A DNA stretch of 64,000 nt from Paenibacillus monticola (GCF_009664975.1 NZ_WJXB01000004.1:62001-126000); one strand, 5' to 3'; positions 25,633 through 35,066 are shown, counted from the stretch's first letter. Notes: a model not told the origin generated them from the sequence alone. A program made the numbers and translations.

Positions 25633-27534
25633 TTGAAAGAGAGAACTGAAGTAATTAATCTTTGTAAGCAAGTACTAGAAAATAGCGAACAAATTAAGGT
25701 TAGTAATGATAATCATGAAATAATTCGGAAAGTAGCTGAATTTATATTTAATCGTACACGTGAAATATATGATATCTGCAATGTGGAAAAATATAATGTA
25801 TTTTTTAATGGAATTGTAGGTGTAGGTAAATCAACTGCTATTTGTAACCTATTCAATTTAATTGATAAAAGACATTTAAAGCCTGATGAAGAAATTTCAA
25901 ATTTGGTTTTATTAAGGACATCTAGCGGGAGAACTACTGCGTGTGAAACAGAGATTATACAAAGCATTGAAGAAACAAGTAAAGTTATCGTCACAGCAGT
26001 AACAGGTGATGAATTTAAAGCTATGTTAGAAGAATATGTGTCATACCTTATTAACAAAAGTTCCTATCTCTCAGTAGAATCTATTCGTATTCTTGATAAT
26101 ATGCTTGAACTATCTCCAAGTGATTCTATAGAAGAACGGTTCTCTGCAATAAAAGACCGATTTGATTTGCATGATGAAGCATCATCTAGTGACAAGGGTA
26201 TTTTACTTAATTATTTGATAAATTATATAAAGTACGAAGAAAGAACTCTCTGTGAATATACTATAGAAGATGCAAACACCGAATACTCTTTAAAAGAGCT
26301 TTTCCAAAAAATCAACAATGGATTACTAAAAAGCTGCCCTTATCCCAAGCAGATAAGGATTAGTTTATCCAAAAAACATTTTGATCTAAAGTTGCCCGAA
26401 TTTATTGACAAAGTAGTTGATACACGTGGAATAGATAGTGGTGACCGTAAAGATATTCAAGACTCTATTAAATCACACAATAATATCACTATTATGTGTG
26501 ATAGGATAAGTGATTTTTCAAGCAACCCTAACATCCTTAGCATTATGAAACAGGTCTTGATTCCAGAAAATAAAGATGATAATAAAAGAGTGTTTTTAGT
26601 TGGCTTGGAACGTGGAAATGAATTGAGAAATGTGGAAAGTTCAAAAAAAGATAAAGATATTGGTATTAAGAAAAAAACTGGTGATGCATTGACAATTTTT
26701 AATACTGAAAAAATAAATTTTCAGTTTAAAAATATTTTTTTCTATACACCTTTTAACGGATTGAAAATTGTTGATGGTGAAGAAATTTCCACTGTTGATG
26801 AAAATAAATATATTGAAGAGCAAAATCTATTTTTTACACATCTAAAAAAACAATTGGTTAGTATGTATCTTGACTATAGTGATGAATTATCAGATTTTAT
26901 TAAGATGATTAATTCTTTAAGAAAAAATTATATTTCAGAACTTACTTTGCAAAAATTTGACAAAGTAAAAGGATTTACTCACAGTTTAGCAAAACAACTT
27001 CAAGATATAACGATTCAATTCAACACTGAATTAGAAAGTGACATTAAGAAAACCCATGCTTCAAAAGTTAGAGCAATGGTAAATAATGATGGAGAATATG
27101 GAAATTATAGTATATACACTGTATCAGAAAGACTTGGTGGTGAAAGCTTCCAATTAAGGGTATCTAATTTGAAATCACAACTACTCGGCAATATTGAAGC
27201 GGTTTTTGAAGATGATGATGAAATAGAGGTTATATGTAAGAAAACACTATATGCAAAAATAGAAGAAGCGTATTTGACCATGTATATGAAAAATCGTACA
27301 TATTATTATAATAGTGTAAAAAACCCTTTAAATATTTCCTCGCATTGGCAAGAACCCAAAAAGTACTGGGGTCAAAAAGATTCATATGGCAATAAAATTG
27401 GTAATTACAGAAATAGAGTGGTAAAGAATGTACTGGAAAATATAACAAAATTACATATCGACATTATAATTAATGCTTCAAAAAACTATGATGAATTTTT
27501 TGTTGATGTAATTGATTTTTTACAATTTGAATAG
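25633..27534 (+). CDS. P-loop GTPase-like protein (dynamin-like organisation)
   Basis: About 633 residues. It has a G1/Walker A motif GIVGVGKST near residue 62, a possible G3 motif in VVDTRGID (near residue 260) and long predicted helices with coiled-coil character in the second half. This layout recalls dynamin-like or other large GTPases, but the G4 motif is not clear and the P-loop-to-G3 distance is unusually long because of a large helical insert. No membrane helix is visible. Start is TTG 25633 with GGAGGGGG 9 bp upstream. It is strongly AT-rich and is followed by a helicase gene. A role in phage defence is inferred from context only. Confidence 0.6.
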   Translation: MKERTEVINLCKQVLENSEQIKVSNDNHEIIRKVAEFIFNRTREIYDICNVEKYNVFFNGIVGVGKSTAICNLFNLIDKRHLKPDEEISNLVLLRTSSGRTTACETEIIQSIEETSKVIVTAVTGDEFKAMLEEYVSYLINKSSYLSVESIRILDNMLELSPSDSIEERFSAIKDRFDLHDEASSSDKGILLNYLINYIKYEERTLCEYTIEDANTEYSLKELFQKINNGLLKSCPYPKQIRISLSKKHFDLKLPEFIDKVVDTRGIDSGDRKDIQDSIKSHNNITIMCDRISDFSSNPNILSIMKQVLIPENKDDNKRVFLVGLERGNELRNVESSKKDKDIGIKKKTGDALTIFNTEKINFQFKNIFFYTPFNGLKIVDGEEISTVDENKYIEEQNLFFTHLKKQLVSMYLDYSDELSDFIKMINSLRKNYISELTLQKFDKVKGFTHSLAKQLQDITIQFNTELESDIKKTHASKVRAMVNNDGEYGNYSIYTVSERLGGESFQLRVSNLKSQLLGNIEAVFEDDDEIEVICKKTLYAKIEEAYLTMYMKNRTYYYNSVKNPLNISSHWQEPKKYWGQKDSYGNKIGNYRNRVVKNVLENITKLHIDIIINASKNYDEFFVDVIDFLQFE

Positions 27535-27789
27535 TATAAAAACACCAGTCATAGTACTAATTTATATAAATAAATGATACGACGAAATTTTTTGAGCGAC
27601 TAACTTTTGTTGCAAGAACTAACCAACGGAGTGAGTCATACGTTACCATATTTAGAACTTCATAACAATATATATTCTAGAGAATATACTGAAATTAACG
27701 GTAATGATAATATTCTTAAGAATAAAGGGGGAGACAAGAAATTAGTGTCGAATCCATAATATACAAAACATCCCAAGGGAGTGTGTATA

Positions 27790-29637
27790 TTGACGTATTT
27801 TATGGAAATTGTCCCAAATATTATTGAGAACAAAAAACTTAGAGAACCACAAATCGAAGCGTATATTAAGATTAAAGAATACTTTGAAAGTAATCCTGTA
27901 GGAGAGGCATTAGTGGTATTACCCACTGGTACGGGTAAAAGTGGTTTAATCTCAATCGCTCCATATGGAGTCTCTAACAAGAGGGTTCTTGTAATTACAC
28001 CTGGACTGGTAACAAAAAAGAGCGTGGTCAAAACACTACATCCCTTAGAGGATAACTTTTGGTTGAATCAAGATGTGATATTCTCACCTGAAGACATGCC
28101 AGTTGTAGAAGAATATGAATCTGATATGTTAATGTCCAGCTTAGAGAAATGCAATTTTGTTATTACAAATGTACATAAATTAAATAAATCTAGCCAAAAA
28201 TCTTTATTGAATAATGTACCAAGAGATTTTTTTGACTTAGTTATTATTGATGAAGCGCATCATTCCGTAGCAAATACTTGGGTCGAGGCTTTAGAATACT
28301 TTTCGGAAGCAAAGAAACTGCACGTCACAGGGACCCCATATAGAGGAGATCATCAAGAACTGCCCGGTGAGGAAATTCACAATACATCATTATCTGAAGT
28401 TATGGCGCTAAAGTATGTTAAATGGCTAAGAAAGGCTACCATTAACAATGGGAACTTATACTTTTCTATTCCGGGCGACCAAAAAAAATATAGTAAGGAT
28501 GAAGTTCTCGAAATAAAAGAAAAGGAGTGGGTTGAAAAATCCATTGCCCTTTCAGAAGAATGTTCAATAGATGTTATAGATGAAAGTATAAAACAGTTAA
28601 AAATAATTAAAGACGCGTCACCAAATGTTCCTCATAAAATTCTTGCTGTGGCTTGTAGCATCAAACATGCAAGAGATGTGGCACACTGGTACAGGGATAA
28701 GGGCTCGTTAGTCAGAATTGTTCATAGTGCAATGAAGCCAGACGAACTTGAACAAGCATTCCTGGATATTGAGGATCATAAGTGTGACGTTGTTGTTTCT
28801 GTTAATATGTTGATGGAGGGGTACGATCATAAGTATTTAACAGTACTTTCTCTATTCAGACCTTATCGTAGTTTAAATGCATTTGCTCAAGTTATTGGTA
28901 GAGTTTTGAGAGCTATTCCTAACGAGGAGATAACTGATTTCGCAATTGATAATAATGCAGTGGTTATATTCCACGAAGAAATAGGCTTGAATTTAATGTG
29001 GGAGATATTTTCAAAAGAAGTAGAGAAGAGCAAGAAGATCCCTGTGAAAGAATATGTAATATCAGATAGAGAATATGAGAAACGAGAAATTGTTTATGCC
29101 TCTATTGAAAAGGATCAGTATTTTATAAGTGATAAGGATTCCTACCTTTCTGGTCTTGATTTTAACGAAATGTTTGAACAAGCAAGGTCTCAAATCGAAT
29201 CAGAACTTGAGAGCAAGATTCAAAAACTTAGAGATGCAGGACTTAGTGAAGAAGACGTACAGGCTGCTAAGGAGGCAATTAAGAAACAATCAATTACATC
29301 GAAAAAGAATGAGATTGATGAACTTTTATTATCAAAGCGACCGGAATTACTTAGAAAAAAAACCCGTGGACTTTTATATAACAATGCCAATGAGGCTGTT
29401 CAAGTAGTTCTTGAAGAAAAGGGTATAAACCCTAAAGACACCGATCTATATTTGAAGTTCAATAAAATTGTTCATAATCTAAATAGTGATTGTACCAATG
29501 ATGGAATATTGGTAAGATACATTAATGCAAGACTCTATAACAAATATGGACCTGTAAAAAAGAGAGAACCTGAGGCTTTGCTTGATTCACAGAAGTACCT
29601 TGGTGTAATAATTGAGGAACTAAGGAGGATGATTTAA
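27790..29637 (+). CDS. Superfamily 2 DEAD/DEAH-type helicase
   Basis: About 615 residues. Helicase motifs in order: Walker A LPTGTGKS, motif II DEAHH, motif III-like VTGTPYRGD, then motif V VSVNMLMEGYDH and motif VI QVIGRVLR. The layout is that of restriction-enzyme-type (Res/SSL2-like) DNA translocases. The C-terminal 200 residues are charged and helical, with no nuclease motif that I can see. The start is TTG 27790 with AAGGGAG 8 bp before. The stop directly abuts the next gene with GGAGG upstream, so the two are coupled. It is probably a nucleic-acid motor of a defence module. Confidence 0.85.
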   Translation: MTYFMEIVPNIIENKKLREPQIEAYIKIKEYFESNPVGEALVVLPTGTGKSGLISIAPYGVSNKRVLVITPGLVTKKSVVKTLHPLEDNFWLNQDVIFSPEDMPVVEEYESDMLMSSLEKCNFVITNVHKLNKSSQKSLLNNVPRDFFDLVIIDEAHHSVANTWVEALEYFSEAKKLHVTGTPYRGDHQELPGEEIHNTSLSEVMALKYVKWLRKATINNGNLYFSIPGDQKKYSKDEVLEIKEKEWVEKSIALSEECSIDVIDESIKQLKIIKDASPNVPHKILAVACSIKHARDVAHWYRDKGSLVRIVHSAMKPDELEQAFLDIEDHKCDVVVSVNMLMEGYDHKYLTVLSLFRPYRSLNAFAQVIGRVLRAIPNEEITDFAIDNNAVVIFHEEIGLNLMWEIFSKEVEKSKKIPVKEYVISDREYEKREIVYASIEKDQYFISDKDSYLSGLDFNEMFEQARSQIESELESKIQKLRDAGLSEEDVQAAKEAIKKQSITSKKNEIDELLLSKRPELLRKKTRGLLYNNANEAVQVVLEEKGINPKDTDLYLKFNKIVHNLNSDCTNDGILVRYINARLYNKYGPVKKREPEALLDSQKYLGVIIEELRRMI

Positions 29638-30069
29638 ATGAAAGCAACGATTGAAATAAAAAGTAAGATTGACGAGCTAATACACTTATTACTCACTGAC
29701 GGTGTACAGCCTAGCGATTTGACCGATAATATTTTTCTGGATGACTATAGCAATATTTCCTATAGAAGACAAAACCAAATGATTATTGGAGAACTTGTTT
29801 TTAAGGAAGAGATGGTAAATAAATTAGTGGAGACTAAGCTTAGATACTACTATAATTTGGATAAGAAGTTATTAAGAATTGAAGAAGAAATCTATAAGGG
29901 AACAAACGTGATTTGGGATAGAGCTATTACCGAAGCGAATATTCTTGATGAGCTACTTGTTTTATTGACTAAATCATACGATCAAGAACAAATCTCAAGG
30001 TTTTTATCAACATTACCTAGTAATCTTAAAGCAAAGATTGAGAAAAAGGTACATTCTTTAATTGCATAA
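29638..30069 (+). CDS. Small helical protein, third gene of the helicase operon
   Basis: 143 residues, no recognised family. It is rich in charged and leucine residues with long helical stretches and no transmembrane segment. AAGGAGG lies 9 bp before the ATG, inside the helicase gene, and the ATG directly follows its stop. Because it is cotranslated it is likely a partner or control subunit of the helicase or GTPase. A terminator follows 5 bp after the stop, so the operon ends here. Confidence 0.7.
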   Translation: MKATIEIKSKIDELIHLLLTDGVQPSDLTDNIFLDDYSNISYRRQNQMIIGELVFKEEMVNKLVETKLRYYYNLDKKLLRIEEEIYKGTNVIWDRAITEANILDELLVLLTKSYDQEQISRFLSTLPSNLKAKIEKKVHSLIA

Positions 30070-30074
30070 AAGTA

Positions 30075-30110
30075 AGAGGCGCCCCTGACCTAAAGGAGCG
30101 TCTTTTTTTT
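30075..30110 (+). terminator. Terminator of the helicase operon
   Basis: An imperfect GC-rich stem (AGAGGCGCCCCT with AGGAGCGTCT) is followed by eight or more T (30102-30110). Confidence 0.75.
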
Positions 30111-30184
30111 AATTAAAACTTAATAATCCGATTTTTATGTTCTATTCTAGTATTTAGAGTGGGACACAGTAAAAATGAAATTCG

Positions 30185-30222
30185 CCCTACAAATGATACG
30201 CTGAACCGTATCATTTGTAGGG
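30185..30222 (+). repeat. att site 3, with flanking inverted repeat
   Basis: The 18-mer GAACCGTATCATTTGTAG is at 30203-30220. Here it also forms one arm of a perfect 16-bp inverted repeat (30185-30200 with 30207-30222, loop CTGAAC). It separates the helicase operon from the U32 gene, 40 bp upstream of that gene's start. Confidence 0.7.
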
Positions 30223-30261
30223 GCAAATTTTTTATAATTTATGGATCATAAGGAGGAAAAA

Positions 30262-32505
30262 ATGACTGAATTATTAGCTCCAGCAGGAAGTATGGAAGCT
30301 TTAAAAGCTGCAATTTCTAATGGTTGTGATGCAATATACTTAGGAATGCAAAAATTTGGTGCACGTGCATACTCATCTAATTTTGATTTTGAATCGTTAA
30401 AAGAGGCTGTTACGTATGCGCACCTGAGGGACGTTAAAATCTATGTTACAATGAATACCATCGTTTTTGAAAACGAAGTTGAAGAGATGAAAGAGCAGAT
30501 ACGCGAATTAAATGATATCGGTGTGGATGGCATTATCGTCCAGGACCTGACTGCTCTCGATTATATCGTTAACAACTTTCTTGATATGGAAGCACATTGT
30601 TCAACTCAAATGGGAATAGACGATGTAGACGGAACATTATTATTTAAAGAACTTGGTGCTAAAAGAGTTGTTCTGTCCCGTGAGGTTGAGGTTGAAAAAG
30701 TAAAAGAGATCAAAAGAATAGCTGAAATACCCTTAGAAATTTTCGTTCACGGTGCTTTATGTGTATCTTATTCGGGAAACTGTCTAATGTCAGGGTTAAT
30801 GGGCAATCGAAGCGCAAACCGCGGAAGATGTGTGGGTTCATGCCGTAAGGAGTATGAACTCATGGATAAGACAACAGGTACATCTTTAGGGAAAAACCAT
30901 ATTCTATCTACCAAGGACTTAAACACAATCGACTATATCGAGGATTTAAAAGAAATCGATTCTTTAAAAATCGAAGGTCGAATGAAAGTGCCTACGTATG
31001 TTGCGAATGTTGTATCCAAATATCGACTGGCCTTAGATCATAAAATAACCGAAGAAGATAAAGAAAATCTGAAAAAAACATTCAATCGAACATTTACTAA
31101 AGGATATTTGTTTCACGAAGATAGGAGAAATATTACAAACATTTTAAGACCTAATCACTTTGGTTATGAAATTGGAACAATCAGTAAGATTATTAAAGAT
31201 ACGTATGAAATAACACTTACACGTCCTTTAAATCAGAACGATACCATTCGAATAAGTCACAACAATGAAGATGTTAATTTAACGGTTGCAAAACTGTACG
31301 ATAAAGATGGCGAATTAATCAACAAAGCAGATGATGTCTGCTATATCAAAATCAAAGAAAAGATGTCTACGGGAGATTTAGTATATAAAACGAAGGATTA
31401 TTTCTATAACAAAGAATTAGAATCATTACTGGAAAAAGAATTTAAGCGGTTTAACCTCGATATTAGAGTATATGCACGTCCAGATTCAAAGCTTTTCATA
31501 GATGCGGAGGGCTTAGGCTTTCATTATTCATATGAAAGCGAGGAAATACTAGGCGAAGCCATTAATAATCCAACAACAAAAGACCAGGTAATCAAGCAAT
31601 TTTCAAGATTAAATGATACTATATTCGAACTTAATGACGTCGATTTTGAGGAATGCAATGCATTTATTCCAGCTAAACTGTTAAATGCAGCAAGAAGAGA
31701 TATTGTGCTGGGCTTATATGAATTAAAGCTTAACAGCCAGAAGAAAAGAACCAAGGCATTGGAAGCAAAAGAAAAAATAAGCTTTGCCCCTGTACAACCA
31801 TACCTTACGGCCACTGTAACGACTAGGGAGCAGTATGATGCTTGCGTGAGCTGTGGAATTAAGGGAATCTATTTTGAAAATGTGGTTAGAAGAAATCAGA
31901 ATGATTATAAGGAAAAAGAAGGGCAGCTCCTAATCGGAGGATATGGAGGAATTAACCACTACAGAGAAACGAATCCGTTTGTTACGGACTATTCTCTAAA
32001 TGTTGTTAATGCTACCAGTTGCTATGAATTATATAAATTAGGTGCAAAACGAGTCACTTTATCTTATGAATTGAATAAGAGCCAAATTGAAGATTTAAGG
32101 AATGCCTATTATGAAGACAATGACGGCTATCCTGCACTGGAAATGATTGTATATGGCAGAGCTCCTTTGATGTTTACAAAATATTGTCCGATGAAAAAAA
32201 TGAATCAATGCAGAATTTGCAAAACGAAGAGCTATGAGTTAAAAGATGAGCAAGGAACGTTCCCTATCATTTCCCATGATGATTGTACAACGACTCTCCT
32301 TAATGGGAGGACGCTTAATCTTTTAGATGAGCTACCAAACATCAAAGGAATCGAGGCATTCAGATTAAACTTCACAGTCGAATCTAAAGATCAGGTTGTG
32401 AAAGTCATTAATATGGCCTCAGGCAAATTAAATGACTCAATGAATAGTGCTGTCTTTAATCAGGAAACAGACACAAGAGGACATTTTAATAAAGAGATTG
32501 TGTAG
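30262..32505 (+). CDS. U32 family protein, RlhA-like (putative 23S rRNA hydroxylase)
   Basis: About 747 residues. The N-terminal half is the U32 domain (LLAPAGSMEALKAA, the signature EIFVHGALCVSYSGNCLMS near residue 160, and cysteines in GRCVGSC), and the C-terminal half carries a DUF3656-like region and a final cysteine group CPMKKMNQCRICK. In E. coli RlhA hydroxylates C2501 of 23S rRNA; many U32 proteins were earlier called peptidases or collagenases. It is the sole gene of its cassette. Start ATG 30262 has AAGGAGG 5 bp upstream; the ATG at 30241 overlaps that site. Confidence 0.85.
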   Translation: MTELLAPAGSMEALKAAISNGCDAIYLGMQKFGARAYSSNFDFESLKEAVTYAHLRDVKIYVTMNTIVFENEVEEMKEQIRELNDIGVDGIIVQDLTALDYIVNNFLDMEAHCSTQMGIDDVDGTLLFKELGAKRVVLSREVEVEKVKEIKRIAEIPLEIFVHGALCVSYSGNCLMSGLMGNRSANRGRCVGSCRKEYELMDKTTGTSLGKNHILSTKDLNTIDYIEDLKEIDSLKIEGRMKVPTYVANVVSKYRLALDHKITEEDKENLKKTFNRTFTKGYLFHEDRRNITNILRPNHFGYEIGTISKIIKDTYEITLTRPLNQNDTIRISHNNEDVNLTVAKLYDKDGELINKADDVCYIKIKEKMSTGDLVYKTKDYFYNKELESLLEKEFKRFNLDIRVYARPDSKLFIDAEGLGFHYSYESEEILGEAINNPTTKDQVIKQFSRLNDTIFELNDVDFEECNAFIPAKLLNAARRDIVLGLYELKLNSQKKRTKALEAKEKISFAPVQPYLTATVTTREQYDACVSCGIKGIYFENVVRRNQNDYKEKEGQLLIGGYGGINHYRETNPFVTDYSLNVVNATSCYELYKLGAKRVTLSYELNKSQIEDLRNAYYEDNDGYPALEMIVYGRAPLMFTKYCPMKKMNQCRICKTKSYELKDEQGTFPIISHDDCTTTLLNGRTLNLLDELPNIKGIEAFRLNFTVESKDQVVKVINMASGKLNDSMNSAVFNQETDTRGHFNKEIV

Positions 32506-32797
32506 GTAGCTAAAGGGATGGTTCTGGCGATATGATGGCGGGAGCGAAACCAACAGCGGCAGCGATCAGATTATGGCGTACATAAATGCCCGGACGGCAG
32601 ACTCTGCGATTGGGGTATTCCGCGTACAGGCACCGGTTGCTGCTTTGATACTTCCCCGGGGAGGATCATTTACTTTTTTTTAATCCGGAACGGTTTTTAG
32701 GAATATTAGACCAGTGCGCAGGTGCTTTACTGTATAGGATAACGTCCTGACATCTCTCCTTCACTGAAGAAGCCATATAAGATTCAGACAGCGCGGA

Positions 32798-32815
32798 TAA
32801 CCCTACCATAAGTAG
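32798..32815 (+). repeat. att site 4
   Basis: TAACCCTACCATAAGTAG, preceded by CAGACAGCGCGG, a left flank shared with the sites at 42055 and 48645. The 463 bp without a gene between the U32 gene and 32969 otherwise hold a T-run near 32668 and no recognisable gene. Confidence 0.65.
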
Positions 32816-32968
32816 GGCAAAATTTCGAAGTGAGAGTGAGTAAGGGCTACAAATGGTCTGATCTTGGTGATAGACAGTGTTTACGCTGAAAAATGGTAAA
32901 CTCGCAATTCTTGTTCTACAATACATCCAATAATAGTCACCACTTTAGCTGTCAAGAAAGGTAACACT

Positions 32969-33211
32969 ATGATAAAAGTTGATAATTTATCCTTCTCGTT
33001 TCCGCAAAAAGAACTATATAAGGACATTTCGTTTACGATTGAAGAGGGGCAACATTGTGCTTTTATCGGAACAAGCGGCAGCGGGAAAAGTACATTGATC
33101 GATATACTGATAGATCCGGAAAGGTATTTGTTCGAGGGCGCAGCAGCGCCGGGTCTATCTCTGAAGCAAACCCCAAAAAGCCCAAACGTCACAACAGCGA
33201 CTCTCCGGTAA
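32969..33211 (+). pseudogene. Truncated ABC ATP-binding protein
   Basis: The frame begins like an intact ABC ATPase (MIKVDNLSFSFPQKELYKDI) and reaches Walker A (GTSGSGKST, residues about 38-46). After residue 57 the homology ends and the frame runs 23 unrelated codons into a terminator hairpin. The Q-loop, signature, Walker B and switch histidine are missing. No permease gene follows. A deletion removed the rest; the present product could not hydrolyse ATP. Confidence 0.7.
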
Positions 33212-33229
33212 CGGGGAGTCGCTGCTTTT
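33195..33229 (+). terminator. Terminator hairpin
   Basis: Arms of 13 bp (33195-33207 and 33212-33224, one G:T) with GTAA loop and four T. It overlaps the end of the truncated ABC frame, another sign that the frame is artificial there. A related sequence in inverted orientation lies at 35747-35782. Confidence 0.7.
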
Positions 33230-33266
33230 GTATTATCGGTCCTGAAGTGAAGGAGGCTGTCTATGA

Positions 33267-33974
33267 TTACTTAATAGGGCAGGAGTCATTCAGACATCCG
33301 GGTTCGGTTGCGGATTCGGTATTTTCAACTGACACAGTCTCAAGCTTGGACCATGCTTGATTCAACACTTCTTTGAATAGAGAGGAATCCCGGGCGCCCG
33401 ATACGGAATACGTTTCATTAAACAGAAAATACGGCATTCCCCCTACAGTGGCAAGGCGGCTATCTTTTGCATCCTTATGGACGTCTGTTGCGTATTGGTT
33501 ACTCTCCAGAATCGCCAGTGATTTTGTTTCATCCAGACCTGTTTCTGCTGCCAGTAAGGCAAGGGTTGTATGGTCATTTATGTTGAGTCCATCCGTAAAA
33601 TATGCTCTGAAGATACGTTCCGAGAGTTCATAAGCTTTCCCGTGGGCGGCTGCATAATGCGTTAGGCGGTGTGCGGCAAAAGTATTTGCCGGAATGGTTT
33701 GATCAAAACGATAATTGAGGCCGACCATTCTCGCCATGTCTGTAACCTGTATATAGGCATGCCTTGCTTGAGAAGCACTCATCCCTGCAAGTTTAGAAGC
33801 GAATTCGTAAATCGATTCTCCTGCCTGCGGATATTCATCCGGTGTCATTTCAAAGCTGTGGAGCACGATTTCTACCTCGTTTTTGTAATCAAACTGTTCC
33901 AGTGCAGCTTCAAACTTTTTTTTCCCAATATAGCAGAATGGGCAGGTATAGTCGAACCATATTTCTACTTTCAT
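33267..33974 (-). CDS. DsbA family oxidoreductase (FrnE-like)
   Basis: 235 residues from ATG 33974. A thioredoxin-fold active site CPFC sits near residue 12 in FDYTCPFCYIGKK, with an inserted helical domain and the cis-Pro loop GGMPYFLFN near residue 185. No signal peptide, so cytosolic, as for FrnE/polyketide-type DsbA proteins. The C-terminus has two more cysteines (CLNDSCPIK). It lies 42 bp downstream of a quinone-reductase-type gene on the same strand; both probably form a redox or electrophile-stress operon. Confidence 0.88.
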   Translation of the reverse strand: MKVEIWFDYTCPFCYIGKKKFEAALEQFDYKNEVEIVLHSFEMTPDEYPQAGESIYEFASKLAGMSASQARHAYIQVTDMARMVGLNYRFDQTIPANTFAAHRLTHYAAAHGKAYELSERIFRAYFTDGLNINDHTTLALLAAETGLDETKSLAILESNQYATDVHKDAKDSRLATVGGMPYFLFNETYSVSGARDSSLFKEVLNQAWSKLETVSVENTESATEPGCLNDSCPIK

Positions 33975-34016
33975 CTTCCTCTCACCCTCATTCCTTATTT
34001 TCTTATCCAACAACCT

Positions 34017-34988
34017 CTACTTTGAAATCACGATCTTCCCGCGTTTAGGCTGCATTTCACTTTTACGGTATGCCTGGTATAGGCCTTGGGCAGTAAATGG
34101 GTACATTTCATCTACATGAATGTGGAATTTTTCATCCTGTATATTACGGATTATTGACTCCAGATCGGCACGGTTAGCTCTTGCTTGGAAAAAGATTGAG
34201 TCTATATCACGGACCTTTGGACGTTGTCCAATAGCAAAGGCGACGATTGAGATATATTTTCCGCCATTTTTCAGAACAGCATAGCTTCCATTTCCGGCTT
34301 CTCCTGGTAATCCTGTGTCAAATGTGGATTTGTCCGCGATGGTATCCAGAACGATATCCACAGGCTCGGAAATTTGGTTTACCAATTCATCTTTTGTATA
34401 ATCAATGACTTCATCCGCACCCAATTCCATGACGAATTGACGATTGACTTCCCTAGCTGTCGTAATTACATACGCTCCGTGTTGCTTCGCTAATTGAATG
34501 GCCGCATGACCTACGCCCCCTGCGCCGCCATGAATTAAAATACGTTGACCCTGCTGAAGTCCGCCATGCTCAAACAGGGCTTGCCAGGCCGTTAATGCAA
34601 CCGTAGGTAGGGCACCAGCCTTTTCAAAGGACAGACTCTCCGGGATGGCGGCAAGGTGATCCTCTTCCACAGCAACGTAATTCATGTAGGAGCCTGTGGG
34701 AACCATTCCCATAACACGGTCACCTGGTTTGAAATGCTGCACCAATTTGCCAACTTCCTTTACAATACCGGCCACATCGAAACCAAGAATATACGGAAAC
34801 TGGACTTGAAACATTGCCCCCATCGGACCCTGCTGAATGGCACCCGAGCGTATATGAACATCACCGGGATTTATGGATGAGGCATACATTTCCACAAGCA
34901 CCTGTGTATCTTTAATTACAGGAACGGACACCTCCTGCTCCTCCAACGATTCAGGTATTCCGAAGCCAGTCAGCACAATTGCTTTCAT
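34017..34988 (-). CDS. NADP-dependent quinone oxidoreductase-like (MDR) protein
   Basis: 323 residues of the zeta-crystallin/quinone reductase branch of medium-chain dehydrogenases. The N-terminal GroES-like domain has SSINPGDVHIRSG, and the Rossmann fold shows as ILIHGGAGGVGHAAIQLA near residue 150 with the cofactor-binding acidic/basic end ITTAREVNRQFV. There are no zinc ligands. It is divergent from a TetR gene, and three repeats of a 14-15 bp motif lie in the gap. AAGGAAGGGG is upstream of the ATG. Confidence 0.9.
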   Translation of the reverse strand: MKAIVLTGFGIPESLEEQEVSVPVIKDTQVLVEMYASSINPGDVHIRSGAIQQGPMGAMFQVQFPYILGFDVAGIVKEVGKLVQHFKPGDRVMGMVPTGSYMNYVAVEEDHLAAIPESLSFEKAGALPTVALTAWQALFEHGGLQQGQRILIHGGAGGVGHAAIQLAKQHGAYVITTAREVNRQFVMELGADEVIDYTKDELVNQISEPVDIVLDTIADKSTFDTGLPGEAGNGSYAVLKNGGKYISIVAFAIGQRPKVRDIDSIFFQARANRADLESIIRNIQDEKFHIHVDEMYPFTAQGLYQAYRKSEMQPKRGKIVISK

Positions 34989-35026
34989 CGTTATTCCCCT
35001 TCCTTTCCTTCAAAAAGTAGTCAAAA

Positions 35027-35066
35027 GTTGTTTAAGCAACATTTGTTTAAGCAACAGTTGTTTGAT
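35027..35066. promoter_or_regulatory. Tandem TetR operator-like repeats
   Basis: GTTGTTTAAGCAAC (35027-35040) is repeated as TTTGTTTAAGCAAC (35042-35055) and, partly, GTTGTTTGAT (35057-35066), with a 15-bp period. The inverse form TTAAACAAC occurs at 35124-35132. These lie between the divergent oxidoreductase and tetR genes and probably bind the TetR protein. Confidence 0.6.

Noticed and set aside
27571..27600. AAATGATACG-ACGAAATTTTTTG as a further att site
   Set aside because: It shares a 10-mer with the reverse complement of site 3 and the right flank of others, but the core is missing; too weak to list.
25633..30069. Assignment of the GTPase-helicase operon to Hachiman, Zorya or another named defence system
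   Set aside because: No DUF1837-like, MotAB-like or nuclease partner could be seen; naming it would be a guess.
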